From the NCBI GenBank assembly GCA_035266845.1, contig DATFMP010000076.1, positions 38,258 through 102,257 on the forward strand: a stretch of DNA of 64,000 nucleotides, given 5' to 3'. Shown here one piece after another: positions 9,404-18,044 of this stretch (position 1 is the stretch's first letter; every line of letters begins with the position of its first letter). This stretch comes from DATFMP01 sp035266845 (GTDB lineage Bacteria; SAR324; JACQKK01). Below the pieces are notes generated by a model. That model saw only the letters and a program-made list of their open reading frames with translations. It did no database searches and was not told where the DNA came from. Position numbers and translations under genes: made by a program.

Positions 9404-9613
9404 CTACGCTGCGCGCCAGTCCAGCACGGCCTTGGTGGCCAGCAGCGCCCAGGGTGAGGCGTGCAGCAGCAGGTCGAAGATGTCGATGGGCTTCACCAGC
9501 GTGCCCGTGAAGAGCATGCGCAGTTTTTCCACCAGGTGCGGCTCGGGGAAGAACGGGGCCAGCCCCAGCGTGAGGCACAGCACGATCAGGATCGGATAGT
9601 TGATGGCGCTCAT
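9404..9613 (-). CDS. Small conserved membrane protein (69 aa)
   Basis: 69 residues with two hydrophobic segments (about 5-20 and 48-62) around a conserved-looking centre KLRMLFTG and KPIDIFDLL. Proteins of this shape and motif are widespread and are often labelled RND transporter although far too short for one; their function is unknown. It is on the same strand as the HAO-like pair, 239 bases upstream. An ATG start is present. Confidence 0.65.
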   Translation of the reverse strand: MSAINYPILIVLCLTLGLAPFFPEPHLVEKLRMLFTGTLVKPIDIFDLLLHASPWALLATKAVLDWRAA

Positions 9614-9912
9614 AGGCAGGTGGTATTGCGGCTGGAGCCGCGCGTGAGGGTTGCAGGTCGGCGGCGCTTCGGCGTGCCGCGGGCGTCACGTTGATCCGAT
9701 CAGGATACCTGCCGCGGGGCTCCGTGAACGTGACATGCGCACATTGGGGGGCCGCCGGGCCGTTTCGTACCGCATGGGGCCGCTTTCTTCCCGCGCGCGG
9801 GCGGCGGCGATCTGTTAGAATAGGTGGCCCCGGGCGGCGCCGCTCCCCGGGGGACGTGGGCCCGCGCGGTGCGGACCCATTCTGCGAAACGAAGCCAATC
9901 TCCCCGAGTGCC

Positions 9913-11352
9913 ATGACCCCGAACGGCCGTCCGACCATTCCCGATGTGCTGGCCCAACGCTATGCGAGCCGCCCCATGCTGGCGATCTGGTCGCCCGAGG
10001 GGCGCATCGTGCTGGAGCGCGAGCTGTGGATCGCCGTGATGAAGGCGCAGCGCGCGCTGGGCGTGGCCATCCCGGCCGAGGCCATCGCGGCCTATGAGCG
10101 CGTCAAGGATCGGGTGGACCTGGCCTCCATCGAGGCCCGCGAGCGGGCCCTGCGGCACGACGTGAAGGCGCGCATCGAGGAGTTCTGCGCGCTGGCGGGC
10201 CACGAGCACATCCACAAGGGCATGACCAGCCGCGACCTGACGGACAACGTGGAGCAGCTCCAGGTGCGGCGCTCGCTGGTGCTGCTGCGGGAGAAGGCCG
10301 CGGCGGGACTGTTGGCCCTGGCGGCCCTGGCCGGCCAGCACCGCACCACGGTGATCGTGGCGCGCACGCACCACGTGCCCGCCCAGCCCACCACGCTGGG
10401 CCGGCGCCTGGCCATGTTCGGCGAGACCCTGCTGCGTGGCTTCGAGCGGCTGGATGCGACCCTGGAAAGCTACCCCTTGCGCGGCCTGAAGGGCGCCGTG
10501 GGCACGCGGCTGGACCAGCTCTCGCTGCTGGACGGAGACTCGACCCATGCGGACGAGCTGGAGGCGGCCATCGCCGCGGAGCTGGGCTTCGAGCGCGTGC
10601 TGGATGCCGTGGGGCAGGTCTACCCCCGTGCGCTGGACTTCGAGGTGCTGAGCGCGCTGTACCAGGTGGGTGCGGGGCTCTCCGACTTCGCCACCACCAT
10701 GCGCCTGATGACCGGGCACGAGCTGGTGAGCGAGGGCTTCGCGGAGGGGCAGGTGGGCTCCTCGGCCATGCCGCACAAGATGAACGCCCGCAACTGCGAG
10801 CGCATCAACGGCTTCCAGACCCTGCTGGCGGGCTACCAGGAGATGGTGGCGCGGCTGGCGGGCAACCAGTGGAACGAGGGCGACGTGTCGTGCTCCGTGG
10901 TGCGGCGGGTGGCGCTGCCCTCGGCCATGTTTGCCATGGATGGCGCGCTGGAGACCTTCCTCACCGTGCTGCGGGAGATGGAAATCTACGAGGCAGCCAT
11001 TGCCCGCGAGGTGCGCAACGCCCTGCCCTTCCTGGCCACCACCACCCTGCTGATGGAGGGCGTCAAGGCCGGCGGTGGCCGCGAGACCCTGCACGAGGTG
11101 ATCCGCAAGCACTCGGTGGCCGTGGCCCGCGGTCTGCGTGATGGATCCCTGGCGGAGAACGATCTGGCCGCGCGCCTGGGCGCCGACCCCGCCTTCCCCC
11201 TCGATCAGCGGCAGGTGGAGGCCGTGCTCGGCGACCCGCAGCGCTTCCTGGGCGATGCGCCCGGGCAGACGGACGCCTTCATCGCCCGCGCCGCGGCCCT
11301 GCGCCAGCGCTTCCCCGCCGCGCAGGATTACCGCCCCGAGCCTGTGATCTAG
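9913..11352 (+). CDS. purB: Adenylosuccinate lyase
   Basis: 479 residues. Cleaves adenylosuccinate to AMP, and SAICAR to AICAR, in purine synthesis. The fumarase/aspartase superfamily signature SSAMPHKMN sits at 283-291 with the catalytic Ser in that loop; TSRD (105-108) and H153-H154 supply other active-site residues. The sequence is of the type usual in actinobacteria (a WSPE block near 26-29 and YPLRGLKG), a mild hint about ancestry. The ATG at 9913 gives the family N-terminus. Nearly 300 bases upstream are empty, so it has its own promoter. Confidence 0.96.
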   Translation: MTPNGRPTIPDVLAQRYASRPMLAIWSPEGRIVLERELWIAVMKAQRALGVAIPAEAIAAYERVKDRVDLASIEARERALRHDVKARIEEFCALAGHEHIHKGMTSRDLTDNVEQLQVRRSLVLLREKAAAGLLALAALAGQHRTTVIVARTHHVPAQPTTLGRRLAMFGETLLRGFERLDATLESYPLRGLKGAVGTRLDQLSLLDGDSTHADELEAAIAAELGFERVLDAVGQVYPRALDFEVLSALYQVGAGLSDFATTMRLMTGHELVSEGFAEGQVGSSAMPHKMNARNCERINGFQTLLAGYQEMVARLAGNQWNEGDVSCSVVRRVALPSAMFAMDGALETFLTVLREMEIYEAAIAREVRNALPFLATTTLLMEGVKAGGGRETLHEVIRKHSVAVARGLRDGSLAENDLAARLGADPAFPLDQRQVEAVLGDPQRFLGDAPGQTDAFIARAAALRQRFPAAQDYRPEPVI

Positions 11353-11399
11353 GGTAATGTTCGAAAGCGCACGCCAGTGTGTTCCGACCCCTCCGTCCT

Positions 11400-11482
11400 G
11401 TCATTCCGAGCGCGGCGAGGAATCTGTTGTGCGCCGAAAACAGAGCAGATTCCTCGGCCCGCGTTGCGGACTTCGGAATGAC
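11400..11482. repeat. Inverted-repeat element, copy 3 of 5 (opposite orientation)
   Basis: GTCATTCCGAG at the left and TTCGGAATGAC at the right, with AGGAATCTG / CAGATTCCT inside. The longer GC-rich arm is on the right instead of the left, so this copy is inverted relative to the other four. It lies between the convergent purB and DUF983 genes. Confidence 0.8.
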
Positions 11483-11540
11483 AACCGGCGCCGACGTCGC
11501 AACCTGAACGCTATGCGCGGCGAGACGCAGCCTACACGGC

Positions 11541-11924
11541 TCACGGCTGGGGCGGGCGGTACTCCTCGTACTGGCCGCGCGTGAAGAAGAGCAGCCAGAT
11601 CCAGAGCGATTTGGCGTAGGGGAACACCAGCAGCACGGTCACCACGGCGGCCGCGGCGCTGGCATAGGCGATGTGCTCGGGATTCTGCACACCCAGCATC
11701 ATCAGCAGGGCCGCCACGGCCAGCCCCACGATGCCCGCGGCCGTGTAGCTGAACACCACCCCGCCCCAGAAGTCCCCCTCGTCGCGCTGGAAGGCCAGCC
11801 GACACACGGGGCACTCCTCATTGATCACGTAGGGCTTGCGGAAGATGCGCCCCTGGCGGCAGTGCGGGCAGCGCAGGGTCACGCTCAGCGGCAGGCGCAG
11901 CAGCAGACGCGGGATGGAGTTCAT
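11541..11924 (-). CDS. DUF983 zinc-ribbon membrane protein
   Basis: 127 residues. An N-terminal zinc ribbon (C19-x2-C22 and C38-x2-C41, with CRLAFQRDEGDFW following) precedes two hydrophobic segments (about 57-78 and 86-115). This is the DUF983 layout. Function is unknown; the family is often near cytochrome oxidase genes in alphaproteobacteria, but no such gene is here. It is convergent with purB and about 470 bases downstream of the rhodanese gene on the same strand. Confidence 0.85.
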   Translation of the reverse strand: MNSIPRLLLRLPLSVTLRCPHCRQGRIFRKPYVINEECPVCRLAFQRDEGDFWGGVVFSYTAAGIVGLAVAALLMMLGVQNPEHIAYASAAAAVVTVLLVFPYAKSLWIWLLFFTRGQYEEYRPPQP

Positions 11925-12232
11925 GGGTGCGGGCTCGTCGATGTGGGGCGCGGTGCAGTATCGGTGCGTGCAGGGCAGGCTAGCATGGTGGCTGGTGTCG
12001 CGCCAAACGCCTCGGCGCGCTGCGCAGGCCCGTCAAACGGTCGCCGGACCGTGGCGGCCGGCGCTGAAAATGACGCGGCCGGCACGCAACCGGTGGGGAG
12101 TGGAATGGTCGCGTGCCGGCCGTCGTCCTACCGCCAGGGAGGGGGGAATGCCCCGGCGGTACTCCCGGCGTCGCGGGGGGTGCCCACGATGCGCGGTGAT
12201 CCCAATCTGTCTTCAGTCTACGGTCTGGGGGC

Positions 12233-12266
12233 GGCGCCGTCGGTGACCACATCACCGATCGGCGCC
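12233..12266. repeat. Long hairpin in 469-base gap
   Basis: GGCGCCGTCGGTGA (12233-12246), loop CCACA, then TCACCGATCGGCGCC (12252-12266): a stem of about 14 bp with one bulged T. It lies downstream of the minus-strand rhodanese gene and may be its terminator. The rest of the 11925-12393 gap holds only GC-rich sequence with smaller stem-loops and no credible gene. Confidence 0.5.
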
Positions 12267-12393
12267 CTGGGAGCGAATTTGGCGGGAGCAGCCGGGACTG
12301 GGCCATTGGGCCCGGTCAGGGCGCGGTGCCCCGTGGAACGGTGCCAGGGGCAGGGGCGATGCCCCCGCCCGCTACGGGCGTTCCAGGCAGGGA

Positions 12394-12750
12394 CTAGCGG
12401 TGGCGACCCTTGACGGGCAGGCCGGCGCGATTCCAGGCGATCATGCCGCCCTGGAGGTTGTACAGGTCGGTGAAGCCCATCTGCGCCAGTTGCGAGGCGG
12501 CGCTGGCACTGCGGGCGCCGCTGCGGCAGACCACCAGCAGGGGCGTTTCGGGTTTCCACTTGGAGGGCGGCCCGGCGCTGAAGAGGCGGTCCAGCGGAAT
12601 GTGCACAGAACCGGGGATGTGGCCCAGATCTCCGTGCAGTTCGTTCTTCTGGCGGACGTCCACCACTGTAAGGTCCTTGCGTTGGGCGGCTTCATCCGGT
12701 GAGAGCTGCGAGAAGCCCGAATTCATCAGCCTGGCAAATGCACCGAACAT
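12394..12750 (-). CDS. Single-domain rhodanese
   Basis: 118 residues, one rhodanese domain. The active-site loop VVC75RSGARS is intact, so sulfur-transferase activity is likely; D31-V-R is the usual CDC25-like opening of the fold. A weakly hydrophobic N-terminus (MFGAFARLMNSGF) does not look like a cleavable signal, so it is probably cytoplasmic. Sulfur donor and acceptor are unknown. It contrasts with the rhodanese at 45213, which has lost its cysteine. Confidence 0.88.
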   Translation of the reverse strand: MFGAFARLMNSGFSQLSPDEAAQRKDLTVVDVRQKNELHGDLGHIPGSVHIPLDRLFSAGPPSKWKPETPLLVVCRSGARSASAASQLAQMGFTDLYNLQGGMIAWNRAGLPVKGRHR

Positions 12751-12915
12751 GCAGGTCTGCTCCAGTCAGGGGGGTGCGGATCGCGGACGCGGCCGGCGGC
12801 GCCTCGTGCGCTGCCCGGCCCGTCGGTCATATCCCGGAATTGTGCACCCGCTGGGGCGGCCGTGCAGTGACGAGGTCACCGACCAGAGCACAGGGAGGCG
12901 GCGGTGCTGCCGCGC

Positions 12916-14070
12916 TCAGCCGCGGCTGCGGCGGGCCAGGAAGCCCTCCAGGCGGTCCAACGCCTCGGTGATGTTCTCCAGCGAGTTGGCGTAGCTGAAG
13001 CGCAGGTAGCCCTCGCCGCCGGGCCCGAAGTCGAAGCCGGGCGTCACGGCCACACCGGTCTCGTTCAGGATCTCCATGGAGAGCTTGAGGGAGTTGGGCT
13101 CGATGTGGCGCGCATCCGCAAACACGTAGAAGGCCCCGGCCGGCTCGTAGTGCAGCGGCAGACCGATCTTCCCCAGCCGCTCGATCACGTAGAGCCGGCG
13201 CCGGTCGTACTCCTTCACGTAGCCTTCGCAGGTGGGCACGGCCTCGCGCATGGCGGCGATGGCTGCGTACTGGGGGAAGTCCGGCGCGGAGATCATCACG
13301 TTCTGGTGCAGCCGCATCACGGTGGGCATCAGCTCGCGCGGGAAGAGCAGGTAGCCCAGCCGCCAGCCCGTCATGGCGAAGAACTTGGAGTAGCCGTTCA
13401 GCACCAGCGCGTTGTCCGTGAACTCGAGGATGCTACGCTCCCGGCCGCCGTAGGCGAGGCCGTGGTAGATCTCGTCGGAGACGATGGGGACGCCCAGCCC
13501 CGCCAGCTCCTGCAGCACCTCCGGGCGCATCACGACGCCGGTGGGGTTGGCCGGCGAGCAAATCAGCAGCGCCCGTGTGCGCGGCGTGATCTTCGCCTTC
13601 ACTGCCGCCGGATCGAGTTGGAAGCCCTCGCTCTCCCGGATGGGCACCGAGACGGGCACGCCGTGGGCCAGCCGCACGAAGTTCGCGTAGCAGGCGTAGG
13701 TGGGGTCGGCCAGCAGCACCTCGTCCCCCGGCTCCAGCAGCATCAGCATCACCAGCGCCATCAGCACCGACGAACCCGCGGAGACCAGCACCTGCTCAGG
13801 CTCCAGCGCCAGGCCGTATTTGGCGTTGTGGTATTCGCAGATGGTTTGCCGCAGCTCTGGGATGCCCAGGCTGTGCGTGTAGCGCGTGGCCCCGCGGCGC
13901 AGCGCCTCGATGGCCGCCTCGGTCACCACGGCCGGGGTGGGAAAGTCCGGCTCGCCGAACTCCAGATGGACGATGGAGCGGCCCTGTGCCTCCAGCGCCT
14001 TGGCCGCCTGGAACACCTCCACGGCGTAGAAGGACGTGATCTCGTCCAGATAGGCGGGCAGTCGGATCAT
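12916..14070 (-). CDS. Class I/II PLP-dependent aminotransferase
   Basis: 384 residues from the ATG at 14070. A fold-type I aminotransferase: PLP Lys is K229 in NGYSKFFAMTGWR, Asn and Asp for the cofactor sit in SPANPTG and VSDEIYHG, and the C-terminal Arg for the substrate carboxylate lies in LRFSYA. It is probably an aspartate- or aromatic-type transaminase, or an alanine one; the amino donor cannot be told. An alternative start 10 codons upstream (14100) encodes an uninformative Pro-rich leader and neither start has a strong ribosome site. Confidence 0.9.
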   Translation of the reverse strand: MIRLPAYLDEITSFYAVEVFQAAKALEAQGRSIVHLEFGEPDFPTPAVVTEAAIEALRRGATRYTHSLGIPELRQTICEYHNAKYGLALEPEQVLVSAGSSVLMALVMLMLLEPGDEVLLADPTYACYANFVRLAHGVPVSVPIRESEGFQLDPAAVKAKITPRTRALLICSPANPTGVVMRPEVLQELAGLGVPIVSDEIYHGLAYGGRERSILEFTDNALVLNGYSKFFAMTGWRLGYLLFPRELMPTVMRLHQNVMISAPDFPQYAAIAAMREAVPTCEGYVKEYDRRRLYVIERLGKIGLPLHYEPAGAFYVFADARHIEPNSLKLSMEILNETGVAVTPGFDFGPGGEGYLRFSYANSLENITEALDRLEGFLARRSRG

Positions 14071-14191
14071 AGCAGCAGGCAGCGGTGGCAGGGGTGGCAA
14101 TGGATACAGACTTGGAGGCAGCCGGGGGGAGGTCTTGCCCTTCGCGACCGCGGTGCTGGCTCCCTGGGCGGGTGCCCGAAACTTAGATGGA

Positions 14192-14830
14192 TCAGTCGCC
14201 GTGCAGCACCTGCTCCCAGAGTTGGTTCACCTGGGCGGCGAGGGTCTCCAGCGACCCGTCGTTGTGGATCACGTGGTGCGCGCGCTGGGCCCGCTCGGCG
14301 TTGGTCATCTGCGCCGCCAGCCGTGCCCGCGCCTCGTCGTGGGTCATGGCGTTGCGCTGCACCAGACGCTCGATGGCCAGCTCCTCCGGGGCCTCGACGG
14401 TCCAGATGGTGTCGCACAGCCCATCCCAGCCGGCCTCGAACAGGATCGCGGCATCCAGCACGATGGCGGGTGGCTGCTTTTCCGGTTCGCGCAAGCGGAT
14501 GGCCTCGATCTCGCGCCCCATGCGTTCGGCCATGCGGGGGTGCGAGATGCCGTTCAGCTCGTCCAGCCGCGCGGGATCGGCAAAGACGATGGCCCCCAGC
14601 TTGCGGCGCGAGATGGTGCCGTCCTCGTCCAGAATCTCCGTGCCGAAGGCCGCCACGACTTCCGGGTAGGCCTCGCCCTGGGGCGTGATCACGGCGTGGC
14701 CCACGCTGTCGGCATCGATGATGATGGCACCCCGGGCGGCGAGCTGCTGCGAGACGGTGGTCTTGCCCGCGGCGATGCCGCCCGTGAGCCCGATGACGGG
14801 CAGGCGGTGCGTTGACTGGCGGTTGGACAC
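14192..14830 (-). CDS. coaE: Dephospho-CoA kinase
   Basis: 212 residues. Last step of coenzyme A synthesis: ATP-dependent phosphorylation of the ribose 3'-hydroxyl of dephospho-CoA. The P-loop GLTGGIAAGKTT is at about 14-25, followed by the family DADSVGH block and the HPRMAERM and ILFEAGWD motifs. The only start that fits the family N-terminus is a GTG at 14830; the open frame continues far upstream but over unrelated and antisense sequence. It is divergent from the MATE gene across a 222-base region. Confidence 0.93.
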   Translation of the reverse strand: MSNRQSTHRLPVIGLTGGIAAGKTTVSQQLAARGAIIIDADSVGHAVITPQGEAYPEVVAAFGTEILDEDGTISRRKLGAIVFADPARLDELNGISHPRMAERMGREIEAIRLREPEKQPPAIVLDAAILFEAGWDGLCDTIWTVEAPEELAIERLVQRNAMTHDEARARLAAQMTNAERAQRAHHVIHNDGSLETLAAQVNQLWEQVLHGD

Positions 14831-14960
14831 GATGCGCGTTTCCGCTGGCTGGCCCCGGCCCGGCTGTCGCGCCGGAGGGCGGCGCGGGCCCGCCGCGGCT
14901 GCACGGGCCGGTGATCCCCTGGTGTTTGGGCGATTGTGCTGCCCCCCTTTTACCGTTAAA

Positions 14961-14977
14961 ATTGCGAAGAGCGCAAT
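14961..14977. promoter_or_regulatory. Short palindrome between coaE and the MATE gene
   Basis: ATTGCG-AAGAG-CGCAAT, a perfect 6-bp dyad with 5-base spacing, in the most AT-rich part of the divergent intergenic region. Position and form fit a repressor operator for either gene, but no regulator is encoded nearby. Confidence 0.3.
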
Positions 14978-15052
14978 CAACACGCCTCCGCTGACGCCTC
15001 GGGGCGCTCCCGCCGCGGAGGGGCCTCTTTCGCAGAGCTTGCAGACTTTCGT

Positions 15053-16456
15053 ATGGACGCTGCCCGGTCCCCATCCGAGGGCCAGCCGCCGGCCCCGCCT
15101 GCCGTGGCGGGGGCACTGCCCGCGCGCGCACCCGGCCCACGGGAGATCCTCGGCTTTGCGATCCCGCTGATGCTGGGGCTGATGACCACGGCCATCAACA
15201 CGTTCGTGGACACGCTGTTCATCGGTCGGCTGGGCACGGAGGCGCTGGCGGCGGTGCCCCTGGCCGCCATGACCTATATGGTGGGCTGGGTGCTGGTGAC
15301 GGGCACCCTGCGCAACGCCATCGCCTTTTGCGCCCGGGCCTACGGCGCGGGGCGGCACGGCGAGATCGGCACGATCCTGGCCCACTACCACCTGATGGCG
15401 CTGGCGGGGCTGCCCCTGTTGGTGCTCTACGTGCAGGCGTGGCCGCTGCTGTCCGCGTTCGCGCACCTGGCCCCGCCGGTGGAGGCGCTGGCCCGCACCT
15501 ACCTGCACATCCGCGTGGCGGACATCACGTTCTCGCTGCTGCTGGTGCTCTACAGCGCGTTCTACCAGTCCATCGGCAACTCGCGCTTCCCCATGCTGGT
15601 CAGCGCGGGCACGGTCGGGCTGAACATCGCCCTGGACTACGGCCTGATCTTCGGCCACTTCGGGCTGCCCGCGCTGGGCGTGGCGGGCAGCGCCCTGGCC
15701 ACCGTGGTGGCGCAGGCCTGCGGTGCGGCGACGATCATGGCGGCGTCCTTCGCCGGCAAGGAGCGGCGCCGCTTCCGGCTGCGGCTGGTGGTGCCGATCC
15801 ACTGGCCACTGATGCGCGATCTGCTGCGCGTGGGCCTGCCATCCGGACTGGGCGATGGCCTGGAGGTGGGCGCATGGGCGGGGTTCCAGCTCATCGTGGG
15901 CCGGCTGGGTGATGTGGCGCTGGCGGCCAGCAACATCGGCATGCAGGCCACGCAACTGCTCTTCCTGCCGGGCTTCGCATTCGGCATCGCGGGCGCGTCG
16001 TACGTCGGGCGTTTCCTGGGCGCCGGGCACCCGCAGGTGGCGCGCAGCACGGCGCGACGCGTGCTGGTGCTGGGCGTGGGCTACATGGGGCTGCTGGGCG
16101 TGCCACTGTGGTTCTTCGGGGAGGAACTGGCCCGGCTGTTCACGGCCGATCCGCGGGTGGTGCACGAGACGGGCCGGCTCTTCAAGCTGATGGCGCTCTA
16201 CCAGGTCTTCGACGGCATGGGCTTCATCACGCGCACGGTGCTGGGCGGCGCCGGCGATACGCGCATGCCCATGATCGTGCTCGCGGTGCTCTCGGTCGCC
16301 GTGCTCTTCCCCGGCGCGTGGGTGCTGGCGCGTCTGGTCTCGCCGCCCCTGATCGGGGCGTGGCTGGGCGCCTTCGCCTACATGCTGGCCTATGCCGCCG
16401 CCATGCAATGGCGTTTCCACCGCGGCCCCTGGACGCGCATCCGGCTGGCGGTTTGA
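15053..16456 (+). CDS. MATE-family efflux transporter
   Basis: 467 residues with 12 predicted hydrophobic segments in two six-helix halves, the MATE (MOP superfamily) layout and length. Conserved-looking features include FVDTLFIGRLG in the first helix pair and a GAGDTRMPM block in the second half, typical of NorM/DinF-like proteins. It would export cationic drugs or metabolites in exchange for Na+ or H+. The Pro/Ala-rich first 28 residues are an unusual extension before helix 1; the ATG at 15053 is nonetheless the clearest start. Confidence 0.88.
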   Translation: MDAARSPSEGQPPAPPAVAGALPARAPGPREILGFAIPLMLGLMTTAINTFVDTLFIGRLGTEALAAVPLAAMTYMVGWVLVTGTLRNAIAFCARAYGAGRHGEIGTILAHYHLMALAGLPLLVLYVQAWPLLSAFAHLAPPVEALARTYLHIRVADITFSLLLVLYSAFYQSIGNSRFPMLVSAGTVGLNIALDYGLIFGHFGLPALGVAGSALATVVAQACGAATIMAASFAGKERRRFRLRLVVPIHWPLMRDLLRVGLPSGLGDGLEVGAWAGFQLIVGRLGDVALAASNIGMQATQLLFLPGFAFGIAGASYVGRFLGAGHPQVARSTARRVLVLGVGYMGLLGVPLWFFGEELARLFTADPRVVHETGRLFKLMALYQVFDGMGFITRTVLGGAGDTRMPMIVLAVLSVAVLFPGAWVLARLVSPPLIGAWLGAFAYMLAYAAAMQWRFHRGPWTRIRLAV

Positions 16457-16532
16457 GCCGCCGGAGTCCGCAGCCGGGACGACCCTGGACTTGGCTATAA
16501 ATTGCCTGAGCGTTGTCGATCTGTCGGCATTT

Positions 16533-16614
16533 GTCATTCCGAGGTTCGCAGCGCGGGCTGAGGAATCTGTTTCCTTGCAGGGCAAAGCAGATTCCTCGCT
16601 TCGCTTGGAATGAC
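16533..16614. repeat. Inverted-repeat element, copy 4 of 5
   Basis: GTCATTCCGAG at the left and TTGGAATGAC at the right, with inner GAGGAATCTG / CAGATTCCTC. It lies between the convergent MATE and outer-membrane protein genes. The left flank (GATCTGTCGGCATTT) resembles those of copies 2 and 5. Confidence 0.85.
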
Positions 16615-16661
16615 CGAAGCGCAGTCGGCGGGAAGTGCGCTCGTGCCGCTCCTGGCAAGGC

Positions 16662-17201
16662 CTACAACCGCAGGCCCACCAGAACGGTCAGCGTCCGCAG
16701 CTTGAAGTTGTCGGTGCGGAAGGACTCGTACTGCAGCGCCAGCAGAATGCCCATGGGCGGCTCATAGCCCACCGACATGCCCGACCCGAAGCCGGGTTCG
16801 GCCGAGCTGGTCGTGCTGCCGAGCTGCGAGATGGACACGCGCAGGTTATAGCGCATGCCGTGGACGCCCAGGTAGGCATCCCGCAGCCACAGGCGGGCCT
16901 GCATGCCCGCGCCCGCGACATCCCACGTGGCCCGCGTCTCGATGCCCTGCACCGGCTGCGCGCCGGCGTCGAAGTGGGTCCACTGGGCCAGGGGATTCAG
17001 CGTGACGTGCTCGCCCAGCGCCAACTGCATGTCCACGCCCAGCGTGACGCTGTGGCCGACGTCGGACAGCGCGGGCGTGCCGAGCCAGCCTCTGCCGATC
17101 CCCACGCCGAACCCCGGCCCGCTGCGGGGTGCGGCCGCCAGCGGCGTCGCACACAACAGGAGCACCGTGGTCAGCGCGGCTGCGAGCAAGCGTGCGCCCA
17201 T
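16662..17201 (-). CDS. Outer-membrane beta-barrel protein
   Basis: 179 residues from the ATG at 17201, which begins a clean signal peptide (hydrophobic 3-20, cleavage near PLAAA). The mature part alternates polar and hydrophobic residues in short strands with Gly turns and ends in VLVGLRL, as expected for an 8-strand OmpA/OmpW-type barrel. Function is unknown. It aligns by eye with the product of the next gene upstream (17460-18044) over strands such as GVDMQLALG.. versus GVDFQYPLG.., so the two are tandem paralogues. Confidence 0.75.
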   Translation of the reverse strand: MGARLLAAALTTVLLLCATPLAAAPRSGPGFGVGIGRGWLGTPALSDVGHSVTLGVDMQLALGEHVTLNPLAQWTHFDAGAQPVQGIETRATWDVAGAGMQARLWLRDAYLGVHGMRYNLRVSISQLGSTTSSAEPGFGSGMSVGYEPPMGILLALQYESFRTDNFKLRTLTVLVGLRL

Positions 17202-17319
17202 GCCTGCCTCGGCGGAAACGCGCCTTCCGTCCCTCCCCAACGCGGCACAGGTCCATTATAGCGCCGGGTTGGGCACGAGGGGCAGCAGGCCTGGACGAGC
17301 CCTCCATGCGCAACCCGCC

Positions 17320-17384
17320 CGGTAGGCGGCAGGGTCGCAATCTGCTACATGGCAGAATGGACACACCTTTGATGCCGCCTACCG
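17320..17384. repeat. Nested inverted repeat, 65 bases
   Basis: CGGTAGGCGGCA (17320-17331) and TGCCGCCTACCG (17373-17384) are a perfect 12-bp inverted repeat around 41 bases. Inside, TCTGC-TACATG-GCAGA forms a second small dyad. It lies downstream of the AT-rich barrel gene and upstream of its paralogue; it could be a terminator or a small mobile remnant. Confidence 0.55.
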
Positions 17385-17459
17385 AAGCGAAGGCATCAGA
17401 GATGTGGCAGGCTGCACGACCGGGTCAATGGGTGTGTTCCCAGGCGTGGTTCGGTCGCA

Positions 17460-18044
17460 CTACTGCTGGTTGAGTTTGATGCGGACGCCGATATTCAGCC
17501 GCGTGCCGGTGAGATCGATGTCCGTGTCGGAAAACACGGAAAGACTACTGGCAGAGTCGTACTGGAGGTTGGCCAGCAGAATAATCTTCTGGTTGATCTC
17601 CTGTTCGTAACCCGCGGCCACACCGAATCCGAATCCCGAGCCACTCGCACTTACACTCGGTGCATCCACACTTTGGCCATAGAGGCCTAAATGCGCGCCG
17701 ACAAACAGGTTGTCATTGGGCCAAAAGCGGATTTGAACTCCCAGGATATCATTGGAGACTGAGTTGCCCGAAACAAGTTGAGACGACGTCTCCGCGGATA
17801 GCATATAGAACGGATTAACCGAAAGCTTGTCGCCAAGCGGGTATTGAAAATCGACCCCAAGTCCAAGCCCGCTGCTCTTGTATTCCGCGCCCGAATAGGC
17901 TTTGGCGGACGATGTATAACTGGCGGCCCCGCCGAAAAAACCAACACCCTTGGCCGGCGCACCCAGTGCCGGTTGGATGAAGGCGACAAGAATCAACAAT
18001 ACCAAGCCCGTCGCACGGGCCACTCGTAATCTTAACTGCTTCAT
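17460..18044 (-). CDS. Outer-membrane beta-barrel protein, AT-rich paralogue
   Basis: 194 residues with a signal peptide (hydrophobic 12-26, cleavage after ALG-A) and a mature part rich in Ser, Gly and aromatic residues in alternating strands; likely an 8-strand barrel. Base composition is clearly lower in G+C than everything around it, with codons such as AAT, TTA-type and ATA that neighbours avoid, which suggests recent acquisition. The C-terminal NIGVRIKLNQQ lacks the usual final aromatic residue. A GGGGA ribosome-binding site precedes the ATG. Confidence 0.75.
   Translation of the reverse strand: MKQLRLRVARATGLVLLILVAFIQPALGAPAKGVGFFGGAASYTSSAKAYSGAEYKSSGLGLGVDFQYPLGDKLSVNPFYMLSAETSSQLVSGNSVSNDILGVQIRFWPNDNLFVGAHLGLYGQSVDAPSVSASGSGFGFGVAAGYEQEINQKIILLANLQYDSASSLSVFSDTDIDLTGTRLNIGVRIKLNQQ

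Noticed and set aside
9691..9704. TTGATCCGATCAGG as a fourth FNR box
   Set aside because: The halves TTGA and TCA are separated by 5 and not 6 bases, and the second half is incomplete.
12904..14688. A 594-codon plus-strand frame over the aminotransferase and coaE
   Set aside because: Antisense of two genes with clear catalytic motifs on the other strand.
14192..16585. A 797-codon minus-strand frame that includes coaE
   Set aside because: Only the last 212 codons are the kinase; the rest is antisense to the MATE gene and through the promoter region.
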